DNA of 10,048 nucleotides. Origin: Azotobacter paspali. GTDB taxonomy: Bacteria; Pseudomonadota; Gammaproteobacteria; Pseudomonadales; Pseudomonadaceae. A program made the translations under genes and the position numbers. Below the pieces are notes generated by a model that made no database searches, was not told the DNA's origin, and saw only the letters and a list, made by a program, of their open reading frames with translations. The stretch lies in assembly GCF_042434745.1 (NCBI RefSeq), contig NZ_JBHLSS010000022.1; one strand, given 5' to 3'. Positions 1-6,372 of the stretch are shown one piece after another (position 1 is the stretch's first letter; the number at the start of each line of letters is the position of its first letter).

Positions 1-331
1 GAAGGCGTCGTGCAAGAATTGGACGGTCTGCATGGGGCTGGGAGCGCTGTTTTTGTTTGGCGACCACCAACGTGCCCGCCCATGCAGGCCTCTTCAAGCC
101 CTACCCAATTGATTTTCTTGGAAAGTTTCTAGGGATCACTCAGGATCCGATCGTTTTTGATCGACTCTCCGCTTTCAAAGTCGGCGGAGGCTGAAGCCAG
201 CCAGAAATACATGGCTACTTCAGGCCATCCTTAATTCCGGTCGAAAAACACGCTGATTGCAGGTCGGGCCGTTTTCGTTCGCAGGTCGTTATACTTAGGG
301 TGTCATTTCGCCCCCAGCCGGAACTGCCCCC
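1..331 (-). mobile_element. end of a Tn3-family element extending off the left edge
   Basis: This stretch holds no convincing gene. Its right boundary is a 38-base sequence (294-331, read on the minus strand) that starts GGGGG and ends CTAAG, the form of Tn3-family terminal repeats, with its interior pointing left. The rest would then be subterminal DNA of that element. Read leftwards, an ATG at 33-31 opens a frame running off the window (MQTVQFLHDAF); it lacks a clear ribosome binding site and I do not recognise it. A short inverted repeat CTCCGC/GCGGAG lies near 166-188. No matching second terminus is visible, so assignment rests on one repeat. Confidence 0.4.
294..331 (-). repeat. Tn3-type 38-bp terminal inverted repeat, outer end at 331
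   Basis: Read from 331 down to 294 the sequence begins GGGGGCAGTTCC and ends ACACCCTAAG, exactly 38 bases from the G run to CTAAG. Tn3-family termini are typically 38 bp, start GGGG and end in (C/T)TAAG, and the first seven bases equal those I recall for the Tn21 subgroup. The outer end faces the cluster, so the biosynthetic region starts just outside this element. The call is from pattern memory and one copy only. Confidence 0.45.
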
Positions 332-394
332 TACAAGTCAGTAAAGCACGCCAGCTCTATGTATCTGTTTGTCAGAACGAAGGCCTCAAGAGCT

Positions 395-958
395 TCACTC
401 AAAGTCAATTGACTCGCGCAATAGAACTTTTGCAGCCCCCCATGCCTCCATTGCTGCCTCTGGCTGATTCATCACCTGAGCGGTCAGAGTTGCTCCATCC
501 AGAAGCATAATGAATAGCCGAGATAGCCTGTCCGCCTCGGTGGGCGAGACGATATGCTTCAGCAATTCCTCAATGTAAGACTTCAACCGCGCTTTTTGCG
601 TTGCCGCTGTCGACTTGATGCCATCTTCATCATCATTAAACTCCGAAGCCGCATGCGCAAACATGCAACCACTGAAGGTAGCATTCCGAAACCAGTTCTC
701 ATGCCACTCGAAGACAGACTTTATTCGAGCGATTGGCGAGCTGTGCTGGTTAACATATTCCGCGAGCGACTGCGCGCAATACGCTTCACGGTTGTTAAGA
801 ACCTCGACAATTAATTGGTTCTTCTTGTGAAAATGACGGTACATTGTCATTTTCGCTACTTTTGACTCGGCAATTATCGTGTCCACACCCACTGCATGAA
901 ATCCATTGGATTCGAATAGCCTGGTGGCTGTGTCGACGATCTCCTGTCTTTTACTCAT
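395..958 (-). CDS. TetR/AcrR-family transcriptional regulator
   Basis: This is a 187-residue one-component repressor of usual TetR length. Residues 1-50 form the DNA-binding helix-turn-helix, with the family signature VDTIIAESKVAKMTMYRHF followed by KKNQLI; the remainder is an all-helical ligand and dimer domain of the less conserved kind (FEWHENWFRN, FSGCMFAHAASEF). I place the start at 958 (MSKRQEIVDTATRLF) because AGAGGGG precedes it by 5 bases; a longer frame opens at 997 but begins inside the terminator hairpin of the gene upstream and adds a non-family N-terminus. It lies 25 bp from that terminator, so it either has a promoter overlapping it or depends on read-through. It probably controls the adjacent cluster and may sense its product or an intermediate; this is inferred from position. 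Confidence 0.9.
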   Translation of the reverse strand: MSKRQEIVDTATRLFESNGFHAVGVDTIIAESKVAKMTMYRHFHKKNQLIVEVLNNREAYCAQSLAEYVNQHSSPIARIKSVFEWHENWFRNATFSGCMFAHAASEFNDDEDGIKSTAATQKARLKSYIEELLKHIVSPTEADRLSRLFIMLLDGATLTAQVMNQPEAAMEAWGAAKVLLRESIDFE

Positions 959-972
959 ATATTCCCCTCTGC
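959..972 (-). promoter_or_regulatory. TetR ribosome binding site inside a small GC hairpin
   Basis: On the minus strand CCCC-GCAGA-GGGG can fold into a 4-bp all-GC stem, and the 3' arm is the Shine-Dalgarno GAGGGG used by the TetR gene. This could damp its translation. The stem is short, so the effect is speculative. Confidence 0.3.
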
Positions 973-982
973 GGGGGTCCTC

Positions 983-1010
983 AAAAAAACGCGGCATTTT
1001 ACTACCGCGC
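983..1010 (-). terminator. intrinsic terminator after the HDO gene
   Basis: On the minus strand, 7 bases past the HDO stop, CGCGG (1009-1005) pairs with CCGCG (994-990) around a 10-base loop and is followed at once by seven T (989-983). An outer G·T pair may extend the stem. It has the layout of a rho-independent terminator and would end the HDO transcript before the TetR gene. Confidence 0.65.
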
Positions 1011-1016
1011 TCGTTC

Positions 1017-2081
1017 TCAAGGAAGGGATCTTATACGCTTCAGCAGACTGTCGTAATAGACACGACAGGTGTCAAGCCTCAGCCTCGCGCCTACCAGAAT
1101 TTCCTGAGCGGCCTCGGGCGTCTCTGCCACGATAGGACGAATTACCTTCTCCAACCATCCCTTAGCATGCTCAATGTCGATCGTCGCGTGCTCTTCATAA
1201 TAAGAAATTCTGAGTTTGTCTCCCCCTCCAAGGCGGCGACAGCCAGCGATCAGCTTTTCATAGTTGGAGGGGTCGAGAAGCTCGGTAATTGCCATCACGC
1301 CCAACAGCTTCAGATAGTGCTTGCGGCTCAGCGCGCACCCCATGAATAGGTTGTGGCCTGCTAAACCCTCCCAGGTGAGGGCGTAGGCAAAGTCATCTTC
1401 GGCCTTAGTGAGACCAAGTGATTCGATCAGGTCATTGTAAAGATCCACATGGCTTTCACCTGCCCTACCTTGTCCTGCCTCGTCCCAAATATTCTGAGCG
1501 ATCTCAGCCTTGCTAGCCTGCCGCGCACCCAGCAATGTCAGGGTAATCAGGTCAAAGAAACGGTTGTTCAAAGCATAATCGCTAATGAACAAGGCCTTGA
1601 ACTGCCCGAGGTCCGCAGCGTCTCGCAAAAAGTCAAAAAGCGGGTGGTTGCTGGCCGGATGTTTGCGGTACATCGCGAGCAATTCCTGTTCGACATCCGC
1701 GTCCAGGCTCCTTGAGTCCAGCCGAGGAGCGGGCAGCCAAGCCGACTCGATGATGTTTCTCGCGCCGAGGATCAACGTGCTGTTCTGATTTTTCGCGGCG
1801 GGGTTACAAGGATCAGCAATGTGCATCCCATAGATAAGAAAAAGCGCTTTATGCACGGCATGAAGAAACGCTTCATCCCGCTGAGCAAAAGCTTTGTGCA
1901 CATGGTACCGAACAGCGTCTTTGAAGGCAGCCTGGTAACCCCCTACGGATGCAGTTGCGTCGTCGACATCTGCTATCTCGACGAGCCTAGCAATCTGTTG
2001 ATCGAGAGGTAGGTCGAGCGATGAATGAAGGGCTCTCTCTGGCGGGGTCAGCGAGGGAACAGCAGTATTCGTAACGGTCAT
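1017..2081 (-). CDS. heme-oxygenase-like diiron oxidase/oxygenase (HDO)
   Basis: A 354-residue cytosolic all-helical protein of the iron-containing redox enzyme (haem_oxygenase_2) family. Six metal ligands are visible with the spacing of HDO enzymes such as SznF: Glu201 and His211 (DEAGQGRAGESH, E-X9-H), Glu267 (MAITELLDP), and His298, Asp302, His305 (EEHATIDIEH, H-X3-D-X2-H). Such enzymes use Fe2 and O2 for N-oxygenation, oxidative decarboxylation to terminal alkenes (UndA), desaturation or C-C cleavage; the substrate cannot be read here. Start: the frame is open to an ATG at 2201, but that N-terminus is unlike the family and crosses a likely promoter; ATG 2081 has GGATGG upstream (ATG 2090 is the other option). 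It is transcribed away from the main operon and probably performs a tailoring oxidation on its product or on the acyl precursor. Confidence 0.85.
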   Translation of the reverse strand: MTVTNTAVPSLTPPERALHSSLDLPLDQQIARLVEIADVDDATASVGGYQAAFKDAVRYHVHKAFAQRDEAFLHAVHKALFLIYGMHIADPCNPAAKNQNSTLILGARNIIESAWLPAPRLDSRSLDADVEQELLAMYRKHPASNHPLFDFLRDAADLGQFKALFISDYALNNRFFDLITLTLLGARQASKAEIAQNIWDEAGQGRAGESHVDLYNDLIESLGLTKAEDDFAYALTWEGLAGHNLFMGCALSRKHYLKLLGVMAITELLDPSNYEKLIAGCRRLGGGDKLRISYYEEHATIDIEHAKGWLEKVIRPIVAETPEAAQEILVGARLRLDTCRVYYDSLLKRIRSLP

Positions 2082-2111
2082 GTTTACCATCCGTAGCAGT
2101 GATGGCGCATT

Positions 2112-2140
2112 ACGGTATACGGATCTATCTGTCTCATCAA
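2112..2140 (-). promoter_or_regulatory. candidate sigma70 promoter for the HDO gene
   Basis: On the minus strand TTGATG (2140-2135) and TACCGT (2117-2112) are 17 bases apart and would start RNA about 25 bases before the ATG at 2081. The -35 overlaps the CTGTCTCA repeat, as expected for a repressor site. Match to consensus is only moderate. Confidence 0.3.
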
Positions 2141-2157
2141 TAGGCTTTTTCTTGGGG

Positions 2158-2186
2158 TTGCAAGAGCAAAAAAAGAGAATTAAGGT
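2158..2186 (+). promoter_or_regulatory. candidate sigma70 promoter for the ACP-to-MFS operon
   Basis: TTGCAA (2158-2163) and TAAGGT (2181-2186) are separated by 17 bases in an A-rich context. Transcription would begin near 2193, inside the dyad at 2193-2214, leaving a leader of about 250 bases. Both hexamers are imperfect. Confidence 0.3.
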
Positions 2187-2192
2187 ACAGAC

Positions 2193-2214
2193 CTGTCTCA
2201 ATCATATGAGGCAG
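2193..2214. promoter_or_regulatory. candidate TetR operator dyad
   Basis: CTGTCTCA and TGAGGCAG are inverted arms (7 of 8 pairs) around the 6-base spacer ATCATA. The left arm recurs exactly at 2129-2136, 64 bp away, about six helical turns. Position between the two candidate promoters suits a TetR-type repressor controlling both. No binding data can be inferred from sequence alone. Confidence 0.4.
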
Positions 2215-2246
2215 CGATCAAGACCGCATGGGCGAACGAGGGCGCA

Positions 2247-2438
2247 ATGCTCAGCACAAGGATGACGCTACCAGACCTGTTCCAGGCCTGTTTCGAGTGT
2301 ATTGCCAGCCATTTGGCTGGCGATCCCACGCAAATCTTCAAGCGCCAGTATCGTGTCATGCGACCGTTGCGTAAGCATCGGTGGCCTGCGCCTGCACGCT
2401 CGTCCTCAGAGCACTTACATACAATCGAGCATCAATAA
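2247..2438 (+). CDS. possible small leader protein, 63 residues, unknown
   Basis: An open frame starts at ATG 2247, preceded by GAGGG at short spacing, and its TAA (2436-2438) overlaps the AAGGA ribosome binding site of the ACP gene, a layout compatible with translational coupling. Third codon positions are about 62 percent G+C by hand count, like neighbouring genes. The product (MLSTRMTLPDLFQACFECI... then a basic, Arg- and His-rich tail) is not recognised and has no membrane segment. It could equally be untranslated leader or a gene remnant. Confidence 0.25.
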   Translation: MLSTRMTLPDLFQACFECIASHLAGDPTQIFKRQYRVMRPLRKHRWPAPARSSSEHLHTIEHQ

Positions 2439-2448
2439 GGACATGGTT

Positions 2449-2694
2449 ATGAGTGTTGAACAGCGCCTTAAGGAAATTCTTGTCAGCGAAATCTACGTTG
2501 AGGTGCCAGTCGAAAAAATCGAGCCGACTGATTCGCTTCGCGACGCGTTGGGTGTTGATTCCATGGGATTTGTCGAACTGAAGGATCAAATCGAGGGTGA
2601 ATACAAGATAAAAATCAGCGACGACGATTTTACACCGGAGAACTTTGGCACCATCAATGCCCTTTGCAACCTAATCAACAAGCTGAAAGGGTGA
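2449..2694 (+). CDS. acyl carrier protein
   Basis: An 81-residue acidic four-helix carrier protein of normal length. Ser38 in GVDSMGF is the site where 4'-phosphopantetheine is attached; the surrounding helix II (DSMGFVELKDQIEGEY) is typical, while helix III (SDDDFTPENFGTINALCNLI) also fits. Start: ATG 2449 lies 7 bases after AAGGA; an ATG at 2443 is too close to that site, and the frame reading open from 2302 gives an N-terminus foreign to the family. It is the first recognisable gene of the operon and 6 bases from the ketosynthase. It should carry the acyl chain among the ligase, ketosynthase, AfsA-like and thioesterase proteins. No phosphopantetheinyl transferase is present, so a host enzyme must activate it. 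Confidence 0.93.
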   Translation: MSVEQRLKEILVSEIYVEVPVEKIEPTDSLRDALGVDSMGFVELKDQIEGEYKIKISDDDFTPENFGTINALCNLINKLKG

Positions 2695-2700
2695 CATAAA

Positions 2701-3807
2701 ATGGGTACCGTTGCAGTTGCCGGCAAGTCGCTGCTCACTCCGCTAGGTGATGAAAAAGCCACCTTGGAAGCGCTATTCCAGTCAGCTAGCGGGATCACGG
2801 AATCGGCGTCAAAAGTGCCTCTAAGAAACAATCGTGTTGCGAAGTTGCGTAGCGCTGACGAGTTCACCTCTTACGGGCAATTGCAACGTGCCCTCGCGCT
2901 TTCGGTTGCTACTGAAGCAATCACGGAAGCCGATTTACAGGTTGAGGACGCGGGCGTGAGGTTCGTGTTCGCAACGAGCTATGGCCATCTTCTTGATCAG
3001 CCAGGCAGCGACCGCATGTCGACCTGGGCGAAGGATTGCCTGAGAGAACTCGGTGCTCAGGGAGAGCCGGTAGTAATCGGCACTGCCTGCTCCGCCGGGT
3101 CGGATGCACTCGGGGTTGGCGCGGCATTGCTGCAGGATGAAAATATTTCGGCGGTGGTGGTGGTGGCCGTGGATCTGGTCACGGAAGGGAAGAGGCTGGC
3201 GCATTCAAACTTGGGCACCATGTCCGATGAAATACCGAAACCTTTCGACATTCATCGATCAGGGATGATCCTCGGCGACGGCGCCGCCGCCGCCGTACTC
3301 AAGCGAGCCGCTGACTGCGCTAATTCATTTGGTGAGCTGATCGGTTACGGCGCCGCGAACGACGCTTATGGTGTCACGGCGCCCGATCCCACGGGAGAGA
3401 GTGTGCGACTGGCTGTATCACGCGCACTGGAAGCCGCACAAGCTGACGCGAGGGATATATCGATTTATTACTCCCACGGCACCGCAACTCGTCTGAACGA
3501 TGAGCTTGAAGCGTCTGTTGTCAATGACGTTTTCGGCTGCAATGAAGAGCTTTTTCTGTATGGGTCGAAAGGCTCGCTCGGTCATTCGCTGGGCGCTTGC
3601 GGGCTGATCGAGTTCCTGCTCCTGATCAAGTTTCTGGAACTGCAAGAGATTCCCGAAGTGGTTGGGCATGATGATCCGATTCCCGCCATTGCGCATCGGA
3701 TGCCTGCCAAGAACAAGTCGCGTATCCAGGGCAACCTGGGCGTGTCAGCGACACTCGGTTTTGGCGGATTCAACACTGCACTCATTGCGCGGAGAGGAAA
3801 TAAGTGA
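2701..3807 (+). CDS. beta-ketoacyl-ACP synthase (ketosynthase)
   Basis: A 368-residue thiolase-fold condensing enzyme, rather shorter than the usual ~410 of FabF. Catalytic residues are all visible: Cys130 in GTACSAGSD, His258 in SHGTATRLND, Lys289 and His294 in GSKGSLGHSLGACG, plus the PFDIHRSGMILGDGA block (180-194) and the terminal GFGGFN loop. It should condense an acyl starter with a malonyl-type extender on the ACP to yield a beta-ketoacyl thioester. The ATG sits 6 bp after the ACP stop, with AAGGGTGA upstream. The next gene, a cysteine-less half ketosynthase, overlaps it by 4 bp, suggesting a heterodimer like KS/chain-length-factor pairs. No ketoreductase of the SDR type or dehydratase is encoded, so the beta-keto group probably survives, unless fatty-acid enzymes act. 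Confidence 0.92.
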   Translation: MGTVAVAGKSLLTPLGDEKATLEALFQSASGITESASKVPLRNNRVAKLRSADEFTSYGQLQRALALSVATEAITEADLQVEDAGVRFVFATSYGHLLDQPGSDRMSTWAKDCLRELGAQGEPVVIGTACSAGSDALGVGAALLQDENISAVVVVAVDLVTEGKRLAHSNLGTMSDEIPKPFDIHRSGMILGDGAAAAVLKRAADCANSFGELIGYGAANDAYGVTAPDPTGESVRLAVSRALEAAQADARDISIYYSHGTATRLNDELEASVVNDVFGCNEELFLYGSKGSLGHSLGACGLIEFLLLIKFLELQEIPEVVGHDDPIPAIAHRMPAKNKSRIQGNLGVSATLGFGGFNTALIARRGNK

Positions 3808-4325
3808 ATATCACGAATACTACCGTACTGGAGAGTGTAAGGTCGAAGAATAAGCCATCGCTATACGCAGACCCGCTGGCTTGGGCCATCGCCGATTTCG
3901 CGGAGTCTTTTGTAACTTCATATGATAGCGAAGATCGAAAGAACATCGGTCTTATCATCGTCAGTGATTATTGCAGTTTGGCAACAATGAGCGGGCTATC
4001 AAAGACGATGGTGGACGGCAAACTTTCTCCTTTGAAATTTGCCGGAGCAAACCCTGGGGTGGTGTGTGGGATCGCAGCTATCGAACACTCCCTCAGAGGG
4101 CCGAGCATCGTCTTCACCATGCCCCCAAAGCATGCCGCTGAAGTTATGAAGGCTACTTCATCAATGTGGATGCAGAGAAGCTCTGTACACGGAGCCCTGT
4201 TGATCACCCACCAGCGACTGGCGAACGGCCAGGAATATCTGGCCGGCACTTTTCTGGAACGCAACAATACGTTGACGGCAGAGTGCCTATCAGTACTGTG
4301 TGAAACGCCTGCGGAGCCTGTATGA
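3804..4325 (+). CDS. truncated, cysteine-less ketosynthase-like protein (CLF-like)
   Basis: A 173-residue protein matching only the N-terminal half of a ketosynthase. The stretch SPLKFAGANPGVVCGIAAIE followed by LRGPSIVFT aligns with the dimer-interface part of the fold, but where the nucleophile TACS is expected there is TMPP (residues 105-108, Pro107 in place of Cys). The later His-containing half is absent, yet the reading frame is intact and coupled on both sides: GTG start inside GTGA with the ketosynthase stop (GAGGAAA upstream), and ATGA overlap with the ligase. This argues for a retained function, perhaps as chain-length factor or structural partner of the preceding enzyme, rather than decay. 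It cannot condense substrates alone. A degraded duplicate is the alternative. Confidence 0.7.
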   Translation: MNITNTTVLESVRSKNKPSLYADPLAWAIADFAESFVTSYDSEDRKNIGLIIVSDYCSLATMSGLSKTMVDGKLSPLKFAGANPGVVCGIAAIEHSLRGPSIVFTMPPKHAAEVMKATSSMWMQRSSVHGALLITHQRLANGQEYLAGTFLERNNTLTAECLSVLCETPAEPV

Positions 4326-5674
4326 CAATTGGTATCTCCAAGCTGCTTGACGCGATGACGGAATTGAGCTCGCGTGTAACCTGTAGCAATTCAAATTGCC
4401 AGGACTTCTCTCAGATTTATGAAGACTATGCCAAGTTGGAGCTGGAACCGGGCTCGGCGATACTTTTTCTGGCGGGAAACAGTCTGGAGTTCATTTATCA
4501 CTGGGTCGCAATCGTTGCCAACCAATACGTTCCAGTCCCAGCCTCACCGGCGCTCAAATCCGCACGAATAAAGGACCTGCAAAGATCTCTTAGCCTTAGC
4601 GCCGTTGTCTGTTCGCGCGCCAGCGCCAGCCTTTTCGAAGGCGAGCAGACCAAGACTATCGGATCCCTGGAGTTCATCAAGTTTGTCGATGCCCATCCTG
4701 CGTATTCGGCTGGTGAAGTATTGATCCTGACTTCAGGCACCTCCGGGCTGCACACCGCCTGCGTGCACAAGGTGGAGTCGTTGATCGAAAATGCCAGGAT
4801 GCATAACGAGGCGCTGGGGATAACGTCCTCTGACCGCCAGCTCTTGCTATTGCCGATGTACTACTCGTTTGCAATGGTGGCGCAAACGATAGGCTCCATT
4901 CTTTCGGGATGTCATCTGGTTATCGAGGGGCCGCCATTCACTGCCGGCAGGTACGCCAAAAAAATTGAACAGTACGCAATTTCGGTGTCGGCAGTCACCC
5001 CGACGCTGGTCCGCGAAATCCTCTCCTCGGGGGTTGAGATTGCACCACTGCGCGTGCTCAGCGTAGGTGGTGACCAACTTGGAGCCGATGACGTCGCCAA
5101 ATTGCTTGCAAAACCCTATGTCAATGAACTCTATCTGACTTATGGTCTTACAGAGGCCGGCCCTCGCGTTGCCACGCTCGCGGCCCACCGATCGGATGCG
5201 AAACTCTATGACTCCGTCGGAACAACATTTCCCGGTATAGAAAGCGTGATCAATGATCCAGACCAGCATGGGGTTGGGGAGCTGTATATAAAAACGCCAA
5301 CGGCGCTGGTAAGAAAAGTCGGAGATGGTACCTTACCCGCCATTGGTTCTCATGGATACTTGGAAACGGGCGACCTCTTCACGAAGGATGAAGATGGCAA
5401 CCTGAGGCATGTTGGGCGCAAGCGTGACTTTGTACTGGTCAATGGCGAGAAGGTTAACACTAAAAGCATCAGCCAAATCGCCGAAAAGCATCCCGCCATA
5501 AAGTTTGCCAAAACTTCTGTGTCAGAGGATGGCTCCCTGCATCTTGAGATCAGTGTACGGACCGATCAACATATTGAAGACGCAGAGTTAGGAGGTTTCC
5601 TATCCCAACGACTGCAAAGATTTGAAATGCCTTCCAAGATTGTAAAGGTCGAAGCCAATGAATTTCAGAAATGA
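4322..5674 (+). CDS. AMP-dependent acyl-CoA/acyl-ACP ligase (ANL superfamily)
   Basis: A 450-residue adenylate-forming enzyme, shorter than the usual 500-550. Visible core motifs: A3 phosphate loop LTSGTSGLHTACVHK (136-150, divergent from TSGTTGxPKG but with the final Lys), A5 YLTYGLTEAG (271-280), A7 YLETGD (346-351, ribose-binding Asp351) and A8 hinge GRKRDFVLVNGEKV (365-378). The chain ends at Lys450 in ANEFQK, where the A10 catalytic lysine should lie, so the C-terminal domain is just long enough if that Lys serves. It probably activates a carboxylic acid with ATP and loads it onto the cluster ACP (or CoA) as starter. The start ATG overlaps the previous stop (ATGA), and its own stop overlaps the thioesterase start the same way. 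The acid cannot be predicted from the motifs. Confidence 0.85.
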   Translation: MTIGISKLLDAMTELSSRVTCSNSNCQDFSQIYEDYAKLELEPGSAILFLAGNSLEFIYHWVAIVANQYVPVPASPALKSARIKDLQRSLSLSAVVCSRASASLFEGEQTKTIGSLEFIKFVDAHPAYSAGEVLILTSGTSGLHTACVHKVESLIENARMHNEALGITSSDRQLLLLPMYYSFAMVAQTIGSILSGCHLVIEGPPFTAGRYAKKIEQYAISVSAVTPTLVREILSSGVEIAPLRVLSVGGDQLGADDVAKLLAKPYVNELYLTYGLTEAGPRVATLAAHRSDAKLYDSVGTTFPGIESVINDPDQHGVGELYIKTPTALVRKVGDGTLPAIGSHGYLETGDLFTKDEDGNLRHVGRKRDFVLVNGEKVNTKSISQIAEKHPAIKFAKTSVSEDGSLHLEISVRTDQHIEDAELGGFLSQRLQRFEMPSKIVKVEANEFQK

Positions 5675-6372
5675 GCAATGGAATGACTAATATATTCTGC
5701 TTCCCTCATGCGGGTGGTTCCGCATCCAACTACAAAATTTTTTCCAAGGCATTCCCTGAAGAAGTCGGGCGAGTAATCCCTATAGAAATTCCTGGGCGTG
5801 GTCGCCGATCAACAGAACCCTTTGCCGACACCCTTGAGGATTGTGTCCTGTCCTCGCTAGACCAGATTGACACCGATGCCGGCGAGTATTATCTCCATGG
5901 CCATTGCATGGGTGCTTTATTGGCGTTTGAGGCTGTGAAATATCTCGAGTCGCACGGAAGAAGGAAGCCGCGCTTGCTCATAGTTTCCGGCCGAAATGCC
6001 GCGTGCTATCAGACCGATTGGGGACTTCGTGTGGCGGGTTTGGACGACCAATCACTGTTCGACGAGCTTTCAAAGGTCGGGGGAGTGCCGCGCGGCCTGA
6101 GTTATGCCATGGCACAGCAGTTCCTTTCAGTGATCAGGCGTGATCAGAAGATCGTGCACGCGTACAAGGCGAATGATACACGGGTTTCGGTACCCATTTT
6201 AGTCCTGGCAGGCAAAAGCGACACGATGACCAACCAAGACGCCTTGAGCCAATGGAAAGACTTCACCACCGGGGAGGTGACCGTCAAGATGCTGGAGGGT
6301 GAACACTACTTCATCTATGACCAAGCGGAAAACTTTGCCCAGGCAGTAGAGTCATTCATGGAGTGTGTGTAA
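5671..6372 (+). CDS. type II thioesterase with a cysteine nucleophile
   Basis: A 233-residue alpha/beta hydrolase of the GrsT/type II thioesterase family, full length. The N-terminal block FCFPHAGGSASNY (oxyanion loop), IPGRGRR and the nucleophile elbow are typical, but the elbow reads GHCMG: Cys79 (TGC, 5905-5907) replaces the usual Ser. Asp184 (AGKSD) and His212 (GEHYF) complete the triad. Family members remove or edit acyl groups on carrier proteins. Cys nucleophiles occur in some product-releasing thioesterase domains, for example the beta-lactone forming one of obafluorin synthetase, so a release or lactonising role is possible here. Start ATG 5671 overlaps the ligase stop; an ATG at 5683 is an alternative, and neither has a strong ribosome binding site. 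The reductase follows with no gap. Confidence 0.88.
   Translation: MSNGMTNIFCFPHAGGSASNYKIFSKAFPEEVGRVIPIEIPGRGRRSTEPFADTLEDCVLSSLDQIDTDAGEYYLHGHCMGALLAFEAVKYLESHGRRKPRLLIVSGRNAACYQTDWGLRVAGLDDQSLFDELSKVGGVPRGLSYAMAQQFLSVIRRDQKIVHAYKANDTRVSVPILVLAGKSDTMTNQDALSQWKDFTTGEVTVKMLEGEHYFIYDQAENFAQAVESFMECV

Larger units (their letters stand above)
2082..2448. promoter_or_regulatory. divergent control region between HDO and the main operon
   Basis: This 367-bp stretch separates the two divergent transcripts. It contains an 8-base direct repeat CTGTCTCA (2129-2136 and 2193-2200), the second as one arm of a dyad; candidate promoters in both directions; a perfect 7-bp hairpin GCCAGCC-ATTT-GGCTGGC (2304-2321) in the likely leader of the operon; and a possible leader ORF (2247-2438). 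A TACAAT -10-like hexamer sits at 2420-2425 but has no matching -35. No trace of another known gene was found. Confidence 0.6.

Noticed and set aside
1..33. Possible partial transposase (MQTVQFLHDAF, minus strand)
   Set aside because: Eleven codons without a ribosome binding site are too few to assign a family.
2082..2201. 40-residue N-terminal extension of the HDO (MRQVCTLILFFCSC...), which looks slightly like a lipoprotein signal
   Set aside because: The family is cytosolic, the stretch overlaps a likely promoter and repressor site, and ATG 2081 has a better upstream signal.
2302..2448. N-terminal extension of the ACP frame
   Set aside because: It adds a non-acidic, non-family N-terminus, lacks a ribosome binding site at its start, and AAGGA is correctly spaced for ATG 2449.
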